From Tritrichomonas musculus (Eukaryota; Parabasalia; Tritrichomonadida; Tritrichomonadidae): a stretch of 64,000 bases of DNA. Of the stretch, positions 41,443 through 52,440 are shown piece after piece; the first letter of the stretch is position 1, and every line of letters begins with the position of its first letter. The stretch lies in assembly GCA_039105265.1 (NCBI GenBank), contig JAPFFF010000002.1:9052001-9116000 (forward strand). The letters are read 5' to 3'. Both the position numbers and the translations under genes were made by a program. Below the pieces are notes generated by a model. That model ran no database searches, was not told where the DNA came from, and was given only the letters and a program-made list of their open reading frames with translations.

Positions 41443-42230
41443 CAGTTGCTCCACTTTTGTAACGGAAAAATCCACTTTCGTAATAGAAAATGTAACCACC
41501 AAAATTTTCAAAATTTGTTATCACCTAACTTTTTGATTTTTTATCCACTTTCGTAACAGAATTTTCCACTTTCGTAACAGAAAATTTTATTATTTAATTA
41601 TCTTTGTTTTTAATGAGTTTTTACATTTTTAATATAATGCAAATAATTGTAGAAAACACAGTAGTTATTGGGAACAACATTTTATTTGAAATTATGGATG
41701 AAGATAATTATTGTAAATATTTTGCTAAAAAAAGAATTTTTGTTATTTTAAAAGCTTAAAATTCCATTTCAAATGTTTTTTATTTCATCATAATAATGCA
41801 ATACTGATTTTTTATTTGCTTTATCTGAAATTATAATCTAATTATTTCTTGATTTCTATCCTTTTTTTTATTTTTCATGTTTAATATTCATTTAAATTAT
41901 AGTACAATTATAAAAACACGATTTTCTTCTAAAAAAAGAATTTTGAGTAAATCCATAATTATTATTAATAACTTAATAAACCTCTCTATAAATATCATTT
42001 CTTGATTAAACTTCTCATTATGAAAGGATTTCGATAAAAAAAGAAATGAAAAATGAAAAATATCAATTTTTAAAAAATCATAAAAAAAAATTCTGTTACG
42101 AAAGTGGAAAATTCTGTTACGAAAGTGGATAAAAAATCAAAAAGTTAGGTGATAATAAATTTTGAAAATTTTAGTGGTTACATTTTCTGTTACGAAAGTG
42201 GATTTTTCCGTTACAAAAGTGGAACAACTG
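41443..42230. mobile_element. Tc1/mariner-like non-autonomous element
   Basis: TA flanks both ends. The terminal inverted repeats (CAGTTGCTCCACTTTTGTAA on the left, CAGTTGTTCCACTTTTGTAA inverted on the right) extend about 150 bp and differ at only a few positions. CTTTCGTAACAGAA-type words repeat four times within each arm. The 490-bp interior has no coding sequence. TA targets and CAGT termini indicate a Tc1/mariner relative moved in trans. Confidence 0.8.
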
Positions 42231-42239
42231 TAAAAAACA

Positions 42240-42337
42240 AAATTTTATATCAATAACAAAAAATATGTTATTGATACAAAAATCATTTATTAATAACCAA
42301 TAATTGGTATTTGTAACAAAAAAATAGTATATGTGAC
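42240..42337. repeat. Minisatellite copy B, left part
   Basis: ATTTTATATCAATAACAAAA and the following bases repeat 38888-38980 with about one difference, ending at ATGTGAC, where the element at 42338 begins. The rest of the copy resumes at 43188. Confidence 0.8.
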
Positions 42338-43187
42338 TAAGCTTGTAAATTTGGTGAAATAAACGTTTTTTGGGTTTTAAAAATCACCAAATGTAACCAT
42401 ATTATTGTCAAATAAATTTTTTTAGTATTTATTATTGTCATAAACCATTGAATTATTTGAAAGAGGAATTAAATGAGTTTTATCAAAAGTCATATTAATA
42501 ATCGATAAGATTTTCTCAGTAAAAAAATGTTATTTTTTGAATATTACAAAATAATTGTATGATTTGTATAATATATCATATAAAATAATAATAAAAAGCT
42601 CATTTATATTGACGATGAAAAGCCAAATAACCGATTTCACCAAAAGCCCAGGTCTTGGGCTTTTGGCGACAGCATTCAATTTTGAATAGTTTACATATAT
42701 TTTGGAGATCACCAAAACGGTTTTTTTGGCGATGGTGATTTGTAAAGCTTTCAAAATATCATATATAAAATAAAAAAAAAAATAAGATATAAAATTATAA
42801 TAAAATCAATAAAAGCATTTTTTCAATTGAAAATAATTTTTTTTCATTTATATTTTAAATATATACCGATATAAAATGTATTTAAAATATTAATAGTATT
42901 TTTATTTTTATGAATATATATAGCCGAATAATAAATAATGCATTGAAATATTAATAGTATTTATATTTTTATGAATATATATAGCCGAGTAATTAAATAA
43001 ATTCATTGAATTTATTGAATGTTGATTCGTAAATTGAATTATTATTTAATCAAATATCATTTAATCATTTTATTTAATAATTCATAAGAAATAACTTTTT
43101 AAAAGATTTATTAAAATCGCCAAAAGACCAGAAAGAATCACCAAGACCAGGTCTTTTTTTTACATTTGGGTATATTTTACAAGCTTA
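42338..43187. mobile_element. 850-bp inverted-repeat element inside the minisatellite
   Basis: It begins TAAGCTTGTAAA and ends with the exact inverse TTTACAAGCTTA. ATGTGAC occurs on both sides (42331-42337, 43188-43194), and comparison with copy A shows the uninterrupted site, so the insertion is directly visible. The TAAGCTTG end resembles the element at 15415. CCAAAAGCCCAGGTCTTGGG sits in a hairpin near 42641. A 61-bp tandem duplication lies at 42880-43003. The minus-strand frame 42530-42754 has no recognised product. Confidence 0.85.
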
Positions 43188-44486
43188 ATGTGACGAAATT
43201 TTTTTATCTAAAACAAAAAAAAATCATCTATAACAAAATTTTTTTATCTATAACGAAATTTTGTATCTGTTACGAAAATTTTGTATGTGTTACAGAGGCA
43301 TGTCAACCAAAATTCTACTCGATAAATTTTTTTGAAAATGATAATATAAGATTTAAATGATGTATATTAAAACTTTTCCTCTTGAGCAAACGAAAACTTC
43401 TATACAGTTTTTAGTTTTCATTCAAATCATCATTTTTAACTCAATATCTTCAATTCAAAAAGTAGATATATTCAAATTTGATATATTGAAAAATGAATTC
43501 TCTTTCATTTTTGATAAGATCAAGATTGAATACCATTTCAATTTGAGAGAATTTTTATTGAATAGCTTTTCAATTTGAGAGATGGTTAATTGAATATTCT
43601 TTCAATTTGAGAAGAATAAATAAGTTTTACTTATAACTTGGAAACTGAATTTTCAAAAATTAATTTTATGATATAAATATACTTAGATATTAATTATAAA
43701 TTTATAAAAGTAATTATATTTGCATATCACAAAAAATTTAAAACAAATATTTTAAAATATTTTATTTTGATTTTATAAAGTAGGTAAAATCATTATTTGA
43801 TTTTTAATAAAGAAGTATATAATTTTTATTAATCAACAAAATAAATCTCTGCTCTAATATTCTCAAATATTTATTTAAAATATAATTATTTGAAAAAGTT
43901 CGATCGGTAAAAATAAAAAATGATTTATTTCAAAATTTTTTTTTATTATTTTATAGTAAAATGAAATGAATTTATCATAAGTTCTATAAAACCTCTAAAA
44001 ATCATATTTAGAGCACTAATTATATTTTATTTTTTCAATGAACTATCAATTGAATTGAAAGTATAATATTAGTGTATATTGAAACGTATAAAAGAAAATT
44101 CCAATATAATTATTAAAATGGCTGTTTTATTTTGATTAAAAAATGAAATATGATTAGTATCACAGTTATTTGAAAATAAGACGTTTTATGTTTAGATATT
44201 TAAAGAATGTATAGAGTAATCATAAAAACCATTAGTAATTTGTTAATATTATTAAGTTATAAATGTAAAGAATCTTGGATCTTATATTTCTATAGAGTGG
44301 ATAAAATAAAAAATCAAAATTGATGTTTTTTACCTAAAAACTATTAATTTTTATTGTACAGACTAAATAATTGGATTCCAGAGATCATAAATACATTCTT
44401 CTTTTTTATATTAATCTTTTATAATTGGACTTATCTTATTTTCTACTTTCACTTTTTGAGAGCTTTTTTTTGGTTGATATGCCTCT
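43188..44486. other. Minisatellite copy B, right part, then gene-free DNA
   Basis: Copy B resumes and ends near 43292. TTTCAATTTGAGA recurs three times between 43527 and 43602. The remainder is A/T-rich; a CACTTTTTGA motif is at about 44449. Confidence 0.5.
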
Positions 44487-44971
44487 TGTGTTACGAAAAT
44501 TTTGTATATGTTACGAAAATTTTATTTGTATTGTAAAATTTCCTATCAGTTATAATTTTTTATATAAGAAACAAATGGCATGTTATATAAAATAAAAATT
44601 ATGATACTTCCGGCCCTTAAAAAAAAACTCACCTTCAAAATTTTTTTTTGAAAAAAACTCACTTGTGATGTGAAAAAAGTTTTAAAAATAAAAAAGTCCC
44701 AGTAAAAACTTAAATTGTAAATTTTTCTTTCAATTTATTCTCTCAAAAAGTTGAGACACAATCTCTCTTGCTACAATAATATATGTATTTAAGATCGGAA
44801 TAACTTAATAATTTGCAGGATTGTCATTTCTGGAACACAAGCTCGATTCCAGGCCATATAGAATTCTTTTATTATATAAAACAATAATATCAAAGAAATG
44901 ATTTTTAAAATTTTTATAAAAAAAAAAAATCACAAATCAAACAAATGTTTGATTTAATATACATATTTGTT

Positions 44972-46186
44972 TCAATAACCGGATTCAAAGTTTCCCTTAT
45001 CATTATTATTATCAATATTTCGGTTATCTTCATCATCATCATTTTCCTTCTTTAAGTCTGAATTCTCAGCCAAAACGGAGGAATTAGAGCGCGATGAAGC
45101 AACTGGTCTTTCAGAATCATGCTGTGATTCGACCAAATTGATCTGAGTTTCTGTCAAAGGAGAATTTTGTTGATTAGCCGCCTCACTCTCCTCTTCGGAG
45201 TCCTCGGGGAAGGGCCTGTTTGTTTTCCAGTGAAAGCCTCCCCATTCTCTCTTAATTGGGACTGGGAAGAACCAACAAATGCAGCATTTAGCAGGCCCGA
45301 AGACTTGGACGCAGTTATTCCAACAACCGAGATCGTAATAATTGTGCTTATCAGCGTTTTTCTTCAATCTAAACTGCTGCAGAGTGGTTGTGTTATGCAC
45401 AGTGTATCGCGTGTGTCGTCTGAAGATGATGATGACGAATATTAAAAAACCGCCAATTGGAATCACGCAGACTAAAATGCCGATATTTCCAACTCTTGTC
45501 TTCCAGCCGTCCTGGCCGATTCTCACGAAGACGAGGATGAAGACGACGAACCAATCAATGAAATAAATTAAAAACCACAAAACGGTTTGATAGAAATAAC
45601 GGTAATTTTTCAAACCAACCCAATTTGCTATCCATTTGCATATGTGGTCTGCTTTCAGTACCAATCTTCGTGCTTGCTGGCTAAAGCTTCCTCTTTCTGG
45701 TCGATAATTGTATGTGGCAAATTGTTTCTGCTCATCGTTGGTGCAGACGCCGTCCATTTGTTGTTCGTATGTAAAAATTTCTTTTTTTTCAACTGACCAG
45801 TAGAACGGGAGGTAACCTGGCGATCGGCAACATGCACAAAAGTAACTAACTATCCAAATAAAAAATATTACTGAGGTGAGAACAAGCATTGCTATTTTTT
45901 CTGCTGTATGTAAAAATTCAACTATCGCTATAATCGCCATGGCATATGAAACACATAGAAAAAAAATTACAAAAAATGGATAGACTATATTACATTCCCA
46001 TTGGTTGCAATAATATCGTTTGATCGCAGGAAAATAAACTAAATTACAATTCCCATTACAACATTTACATACATATCGCCATTTACTATACATCGGAACA
46101 TATTGCATTTCTCCATCAACCTCTATTCTCCTTCCTTCATATTCATGAGCATTTTTGCATACTGATGTTTGATCCTTTTTAATCAT
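44972..46186 (-). CDS. DHHC-type protein S-acyltransferase
   Basis: 404 residues from an ATG at 46184-46186. Four membrane spans (about 68-92, 98-118, 201-221, 233-255) bracket the cytosolic catalytic segment, which reads RRLVLKADHICKWIANWVGL at 173-192. The active-site motif is DHIC, with Ile for the second His. The Cys/His zinc ligands that usually precede it are mostly absent. After span 4 come NTTTLQQ (TTxE position) and the PaCCT-like NYYDLGCWNNCVQVFG at 282-297, followed by a long acidic Ser/Asn tail. It would palmitoylate membrane proteins in the ER or Golgi. Divergent but well-formed; whether it is catalytically active is open. Confidence 0.85.
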   Translation of the reverse strand: MIKKDQTSVCKNAHEYEGRRIEVDGEMQYVPMYSKWRYVCKCCNGNCNLVYFPAIKRYYCNQWECNIVYPFFVIFFLCVSYAMAIIAIVEFLHTAEKIAMLVLTSVIFFIWIVSYFCACCRSPGYLPFYWSVEKKEIFTYEQQMDGVCTNDEQKQFATYNYRPERGSFSQQARRLVLKADHICKWIANWVGLKNYRYFYQTVLWFLIYFIDWFVVFILVFVRIGQDGWKTRVGNIGILVCVIPIGGFLIFVIIIFRRHTRYTVHNTTTLQQFRLKKNADKHNYYDLGCWNNCVQVFGPAKCCICWFFPVPIKREWGGFHWKTNRPFPEDSEEESEAANQQNSPLTETQINLVESQHDSERPVASSRSNSSVLAENSDLKKENDDDEDNRNIDNNNDKGNFESGY

Positions 46187-47135
46187 TTTATAGCTTTTTG
46201 AATCATAATATAAATATCTTTGATTTAAAAAGTTTATATAAAATGAATTGAATGATTTTTATTCTACCAACGATATATTTATAAATAAAAAAATATTTAC
46301 AAATAATTTTATTTTACCAATAATAAATGATTTTTTATATTTATAAATATTATTAAATTGCAATTTAATGCTAATATTATTTATTAAACTTCATTTTATA
46401 AAGATATATAGAAATATAAAAATGAATAATTAAAATATTCTATAGCTTATCGGCATTTTATAAGAAAAACGAATATCATAATATATAGTTCATTTCTTTT
46501 TTCCTAAATTGATATTAATATTCGATAGCAATTATACTGATATGATGTTATTTTGTGAACGACATAAAACAAATAAAAATATCAATCAATGATGAAGACA
46601 ATATTTTAAAATATTGAAAACTGAAATGTGTATTATTTCATATTTCATATTCTTACAAATGAAAAGAAAAGATAGATTTTATTGGATGGGAAAAATATAT
46701 CGTTTTGGTGTTGGATGCTCAGTATCATTTTTTTCATCAAATTTTGCTATTTAATTACCATATTTTTGCCCTTGTATTCATTGAAGAATTTGTAATTGGT
46801 AATCTTTTGTGTTTCAAAGATTTCTTAATCAAATAATAAAACATCTTAGTAAGATAACTTATAATTGACCGTGAATCTAAATGTTCAGATACCTTTTTTT
46901 TGTGATTTTTTGAGACTCTTCTTTATTTCAAAAAGCTTTACCAAAAATCACAAACAAAAGGTCTCAAAATTTCAGTGTAGCTTTGGCTGTTTATAAACAT
47001 CATTGCCAAATGAAAATTATCCTTATATATTCAAAGATGTCTATACTGAAAAGTTCCTATTCAGAAATACATTTTAATTTTTGAAATGATTTTTTCAAAA
47101 GTGATCTGATAAACGATTATTCAGATTTCATTGAA
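46187..47135. other. AT-rich intergenic stretch
   Basis: Nothing supportable. TTCAAAAAGCTATAAA lies directly before the ATG of the acyltransferase. A weak inverted pair (TTTTTTGTGATTTTT and AAAATCACAAACAAAA) occurs at 46892-46966. Confidence 0.4.
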
Positions 47136-48173
47136 ATTTTTTATCAGAATCAAACTTTTTTCTCTGAAACTAATGACTTCACATTTTCTTTTGTATTCTC
47201 TGAATCCAAAAAGTTCCAGCCAACAAACATATTCAGTGAATCAATTGATTTCACTAAATCCCAAAGGTTCAGCAAATCTGAAAATTTAGATCAAACAAAT
47301 AATTTTAGTAGTTCAGCCACTTTCAGTAATTCAATAGCATTTACAGAGACAGGAGATTTCATCAGGATTCTTCTCGGAATCAACAAAATTTAGTGAATCA
47401 ATTGATTTCACTAAATCTTCAATTTTTATTGATACATGCGACTTCCCCAAGTCAGTTGAATTCACCGCATCTTTTTATTTCTCAAGCTCAGCTTATTTTT
47501 CCAATTCTAAAAGAATTTACAAAGACCACACAATTAACAGAATCAACTGATTTCACTGTTTTAAATTACTTTTCTAGATCATGTAGTTTTACAGATTCAG
47601 AACATTGGGACCGAACTCACTCTTTTACTTCATCCAAGACTTTCACCCCGTCTAATGATTTTGGTACATCTTTTTTCTTTTCAAATTCCAAAAAATTCAC
47701 TGAAACGGATGATTATACAATGACTGATGGCTTCACAAAAACAGGTCTTTTTTCAGAGACAGACAAATTTAGTGAAACGAATGATTTTACGAAATCTGGT
47801 TTGTTTTCATCATCAAATGGATGTGTACAAACTAGCTTTTTCAGCAAATCTGGGCGTTTTTCAGAATCTGCAGACTTTTCTAATACAAAATTCTTTTCTG
47901 AATCAATTGAATTCTCAATTTCTTGCCATTTTACAGATTCCAATTATTATATATTTACGTCCACAGAATTATTTGTTCATCGAAATGTCATAATAGACAT
48001 TAAGCAAGATGAAAATCGGTGTTGGAGTTGCATGTTGAGTTGCTGTGATTGCCGCTGCAATAATTGCTGGAATATTTTTCTTAAGAAAACGAAAATTGGC
48101 AAGTATTGAAGATATAAATGAAGAAACTATAAATATAATTGAAAATATTGGCTATAAATACTCTTATGAGTGA
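47136..48173 (+). pseudogene. Decayed repeat-rich surface protein gene
   Basis: Frames throughout encode a periodic FxxSxxFSxS pattern of about ten residues, e.g. DFTKSGLFSSSNGC, FSKSGRFSESADFSNTKFFS and NIFSESIDFTKSQRFSKS. At the end a separate frame gives KIGVGVAC, a stop, then VAVIAAAIIAGIFFLRKRKL and a short acidic tail ending YKYSYE at 48170. This is a single transmembrane anchor plus cytosolic tail. The gene is broken by several frame changes and stops and has no clear beginning. Its intact form would be a type I surface protein with an extended repeat ectodomain, possibly an adhesin. Confidence 0.7.
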
Positions 48174-48724
48174 TGATGATCCATTTGAAGATGAATTTTT
48201 ATAATTATATTATTCTTTATAAAAAATCATATTGCATCCATTTTACCAGTAACTGTAATAAAAAATCACAGAATATGGCGATAACATAAAATATGCAATT
48301 TAAATTGATTTAAAGGAAACAGAAAAAGTTGTCAACGGTTTACAGAAAACTATATAAACAATCAAGATTGAGCTTCATAATTACAGGTATAACTTGCTTA
48401 TAATGAAAGGATTATGATGAACATTTTTATTTGAAAAAAATATTATTTGGTTATTTTTTTATGAGAAGCGTCGACATCTTTTTTATATATAAAATTTTAG
48501 GAAATTTTAGAAATAAATTGAAAAAGTGCTGATGAAAAAATTAGGCTGATTTTTTGTATCATTCAAATTCACCATCCACTTTTTGGTAAGAAGCAAAATG
48601 ACCTCAATATTTTGAATGCATATCTGTCCTTTCATTTTTACATATTTTTCACCGACTTTTTCAATACCCTTTACCTCTTTTTAACAGAGTTTCTAAATAT
48701 ATATAAAATTATTCCAGAAAAGTT
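48174..48724. other. AT-rich intergenic stretch
   Basis: No gene. Short coding-like text after the pseudogene's stop (to about 48200) is not assignable. Confidence 0.5.
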
Positions 48725-49564
48725 TTATTCATAACTGCATCTTGCTGTGTATTCTTTCCATTTTTCTCTTTCATCGTTCATTTCATCGATCTTTTTACGT
48801 GAGAAATCAAGGCACATTTTACCCATCATGAGTAATTTTGGTGATTCTTCAAGTTTTGCTATATCAATGAAAACTTTTGCAGCACGATCAGGATCTCCAT
48901 CTCTTTTGCCTGATTTATTATTTGGAGGAGGTGTGGAACGTTCTCTAACTTGATCATATTCATGCATCATATTTTTGGCGGAAGAGAGATTTGATGGCAG
49001 GCAAAAGTTTGTTTCAAAAGGACCGGGTTCTACTGGGACAACTTTAATATTAAAATCTTTAACTTCTTCAGCAAGAGATGTTGACATTGCAACAATTGCT
49101 GCTTTTGTTGCGCAATATTGGGAGCTGTATGGAAGCGTTATAAGCGTTTGAATTGATGAGACATTAAAAATGAGACCATTGTGATTTTGTCTCATTATTG
49201 GTAAAACTTGGTGGAGAACAGAAATCATGGAAAAATAATTATCTTCAAAAAGTTGGCGTGATTCTGCGATGGAGGTTTCTTCAAGAGCCCCTCGGAATCC
49301 ATGACCTGCATTATTAACAAGAACGTCAATGGTACCAAATTTAGTTACTGCTTTGGAAACAGAGTCTTTCACACTGTTTTCATTAGTTAAATCAACTTCT
49401 ATAGGTAAGAAATTGTCGTTTTCTTCTTTCCCAACTGATTGAGTTAATCTTTGAATGCTCCTTGAAGTAGCAGCAACTTTATAATTCTGGTTAAGTAGTT
49501 CTTTGACCAAGGATAACCCAATTCCTTGTGATGCTCCTGTAACAAACCAAACATTTCGTTTCAT
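48725..49564 (-). CDS. Short-chain dehydrogenase/reductase
   Basis: 279 residues from an ATG at 49562-49564. A classical SDR: cofactor motif TGASQGIG at 9-16, NNAG at 84-87, Asn109, Ser136 and the catalytic YCATK (Tyr150, Lys154). The SR pair after the second strand (AATSRS) favours NADP(H). The C-terminal 60 residues (PDRAAKVFIDIAK...) match the extended tails of bacterial SDRs of this type, which suggests acquisition from a bacterium; this is an inference from resemblance. The substrate is unknown. The protein is soluble and the gene looks intact. Confidence 0.95.
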   Translation of the reverse strand: MKRNVWFVTGASQGIGLSLVKELLNQNYKVAATSRSIQRLTQSVGKEENDNFLPIEVDLTNENSVKDSVSKAVTKFGTIDVLVNNAGHGFRGALEETSIAESRQLFEDNYFSMISVLHQVLPIMRQNHNGLIFNVSSIQTLITLPYSSQYCATKAAIVAMSTSLAEEVKDFNIKVVPVEPGPFETNFCLPSNLSSAKNMMHEYDQVRERSTPPPNNKSGKRDGDPDRAAKVFIDIAKLEESPKLLMMGKMCLDFSRKKIDEMNDEREKWKEYTARCSYE

Positions 49565-50004
49565 TTATTTAAGAGAAATAAAAAATTTTATTATTGAATT
49601 AATTTTTTTTTTTATTTCCAAAAATAATCCATGAAATGATAATTAATCTATGATATATATTATTTATTATATATTATAAATTTAAAAAAAAGATAATAAA
49701 AATAAAAAATATTAATTTAATGAAAATAAAGCTAATTTTATTTTACGTTTAAAAATTGTATACAATAATAATAAAGCATTTAAAATTTCAAGAATTCATT
49801 TGTTCATTATTTAATAATATAACATGTTTGCATATTTAAAAATAAATATTAATATATGAAATTGATATCAATTATATTATTTTATATTTAAAAGCAATTT
49901 AAATAATTATATTATGAGATATACTGACTTAATAATGCATCCACCGTTTATTCAAAATTGATTTATTTTTTATTTTGAATAGATATAAAAAATAAAACAA
50001 AATT
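49565..50004. other. AT-rich intergenic stretch
   Basis: Nothing recognisable. Confidence 0.5.
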
Positions 50005-50009
50005 TCACC
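50005..50009 (+). promoter_or_regulatory. Initiator-like TCACC before the decayed MATE gene
   Basis: TCACC lies 13 bases before the ATG at 50022, so the initiator position is conserved although the gene is dead. Confidence 0.4.
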
Positions 50010-50021
50010 AATAAAAATAAA

Positions 50022-51390
50022 ATGAAATCACTACACGAACAACTAATTATCAATGATGAATCATTAGCAAGTGATAAAACAAATGAGATTTATAAAAATG
50101 AAAAGATATGTAACGAAAAGGAACGATTTACAAAGTATAGTTCATTGTTAACAATATTATATATGGCAATTGGACCATTATCGTTTTTTGTCCAATAAAT
50201 TGGTGATACAATTGATATGCTAATGATATCAAAAAGATTTAGCAATGAAGAAAATCTGCATGCAATTGAAATACTAGGTTTTTCGTGTCAAATACTGACA
50301 ATTGTTTCATACCTGGGACTTTATTTTGGTCAGGAATTAACTAATCGAATTCCAACACTATTGGGATGCAATGATAGAGAAAAAGCTCAAAAACTTGTTA
50401 GTGATTTATTATTTATTTGCGTATGAGTCTCAATGATCTTCGTAGCATTATTTGTTTTCTTAGTTAAGCCATTCTTAATGTTTTTAGGAACGTCTGATTA
50501 CATGATCAAAGGAGCTTTTAATTTTTTGATCCTATCATTATCAACTTTATTTTTAACAAATTTAGCAGTTTTTGGCCAAAATTTCCTAAAAAGTATAGGT
50601 AATTCAATTTTACTGTAATAATTTTACAAGTTGGAATATTTTCACCACTTTTTCTATTTGGGTTCAAAGTTTCAATGAGCTTCATGAAATTAGGAAGTAT
50701 AATATCAGGTACAATTGTTGGAATTGTACTGTTAATCTTAATTTACAAAGGAAAATTTAGTCTGATTCCCACTTTTTTCAGAATTGTACTGTCAAATCTG
50801 GCTAGATTTGAAAAAAGTCATTATTGTTAGCGGCACCTTTGGTGTTTAGCTTTTTTATTATCATGTTTCCAACGATAATAATTTTTAAACAATGACTTCT
50901 ACAGATCCCTCTTAATCAAAAGAAATTGGTGGCTCTTTTGCAGTTTTCAATCAAATCATGATGATCAACAATGGAATTCCAGGTGCCTTAGGACAAAGTT
51001 TTGTAGCATCAGCTACTCATGCTTGGGGATCAAACGATCCAAAAAGGCTTATAAATCTTTTTTGTTGGACAATTTTACTGAATATTTTTGTTTTTTTTCG
51101 GAAAAAGATTCATTTGCAGACTTTTCCTGAATGATGAAAAAGAAATTGATTTATCATCTAAAATTCTTCCTATTCCTTTTTATACAACAACAATTTACGG
51201 TATTTGTATTAAAATATCAATGTTGATTGTTGTTGTTGGAAAACCTCTCTTTTCATTCATTCCACAAATAGTTCAATTGTTTGTCTTGTGCTTTGGATGC
51301 AAGCTAATTGCCAAAAAAGTTAAAAATGATGTATGGAAAATAATGTACATTTATAATATTTCAGACTCAATTATATTTGTTATTACTTAA
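50022..51390 (+). pseudogene. Decayed MATE-family transporter
   Basis: The frame opens MKSLHEQLIINDESLASDK and follows the MATE layout in pieces: ILYMAIGPLSFFVQ, IGDTIDMLMISKRFS, GLYFGQELTNRIPTLLGCND, FNFLILSLSTLFLTNLAVFG, GGSFAVFNQIMMINNGIPGA and QSFVASATHAWGSNDPKRLI. A long final frame (51088-51390) holds the last spans. In-frame stops (first near 50196, next near 50424) and several frame changes break it, so no transporter is made. An intact member would export drugs or metabolites by cation antiport. Confidence 0.85.
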
Positions 51391-52440
51391 TTTTGTTAAT
51401 TATACCAATTAGAGAAATTATGAAAAAAATGAAGGAAAATGAAGCAACTCATTTGGAACAATTATGAATTTAGAGATGATTCTATATAAAAAAAAAGCTT
51501 TTTTTATTGATTGATGCAACTATTTTTTTCAATTTGTTTTATTTAGATTGAAAATTAGTTAAATTTCTATTTTGGGAATTTAGATTCCTCTTGGATTATG
51601 GCATAATATTTTGCATGGATACTAAATTCTCTTTTATAAACTATGAAGATGGCCGCATCATGCGGATTTTCTGTAATATAACCAGATAATCAAAATAAAT
51701 GGTGGTAGATCCTTCTTTCTTAAATGAATAAACCAAATTTGATGGCAATTCATGGCCGAATTACATCTGTTTTTATTGTTCCATGCTGATTTAATTCTTA
51801 TATTTAATATATTATATGCATCATATGTTTTTTTTCAGAGTAGTGAAATGAAAAAATCAGAAGGGACAAAACTAGCGAATTTATAATAAATATGAATATA
51901 ATTTATTTCTTTTATTCAATGACAGATATTAAATTTAAAATATTAATTATGATTTATTTAATGCGCTAGAAAACAAGATATTACTATAAAAAAATGATGA
52001 CTTTTGAATTCAAATGCTGATCGTAATAGGCAATTTTTTAATTTTGAATAATTTTGTTAAAACTTTTCTATAAAAAGCATTTTATTAACCATTTATATCA
52101 TACAAATAGCATATATTTGCTTTTTAGTTGGTATAAATTGGAATTTATTGCCTAATAAATTGGACTTAGCTATTGTAAATTAAATTAGATATGTAATTTT
52201 TTTGACGATTTGATGAAATGAAGCCTCAAAACATAAAATATCCTATTGAATATTGATAATCATCATTAGAAATTTATATTTCTAAAAAATTAACTTAAAT
52301 AAGTAAATCACATTTCTGTTACGAAAAATGTGGGCACCAAATTCAATGAAATTTAGCCATCAGAAAATGCATATATAATAACGATGATTTTATCACACGG
52401 CAGGAAAAATTGAATTTGTATATTGAACTGCCAACAAACA
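51391..52440. other. AT-rich intergenic stretch
   Basis: No gene. TCTGTTACGAAAAATGTGG at about 52315 resembles words in the Tc1-like elements at 41443 and 61060 and may be a remnant. Confidence 0.4.

Larger units (their letters stand above)
38153..44702. mobile_element. 6.5-kb gene-poor block between inverted repeats, nested
   Basis: The left end CTGGGACTTTTTTATTTTTA and about 80 further bases recur inverted at 44620-44702. TAAAAA flanks both ends (38147-38152, 44703-44708), a possible 6-bp target duplication. Inside the terminal repeats a second matching pair begins GGGCC (38850 on the left, 44616 inverted on the right), followed by a 20-bp-unit minisatellite. The block contains at least three complete smaller elements, described separately, and no recognisable gene. 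It reads as an old non-autonomous or emptied element used repeatedly as a landing site. The superfamily is not assigned. Confidence 0.65.

Noticed and set aside
38880-43290. Direct repeat pair (copies A and B of the minisatellite) considered as LTRs
   Set aside because: No retroelement genes, primer site or target duplication lie between or around them; they are minisatellite tracts of the same parent element.
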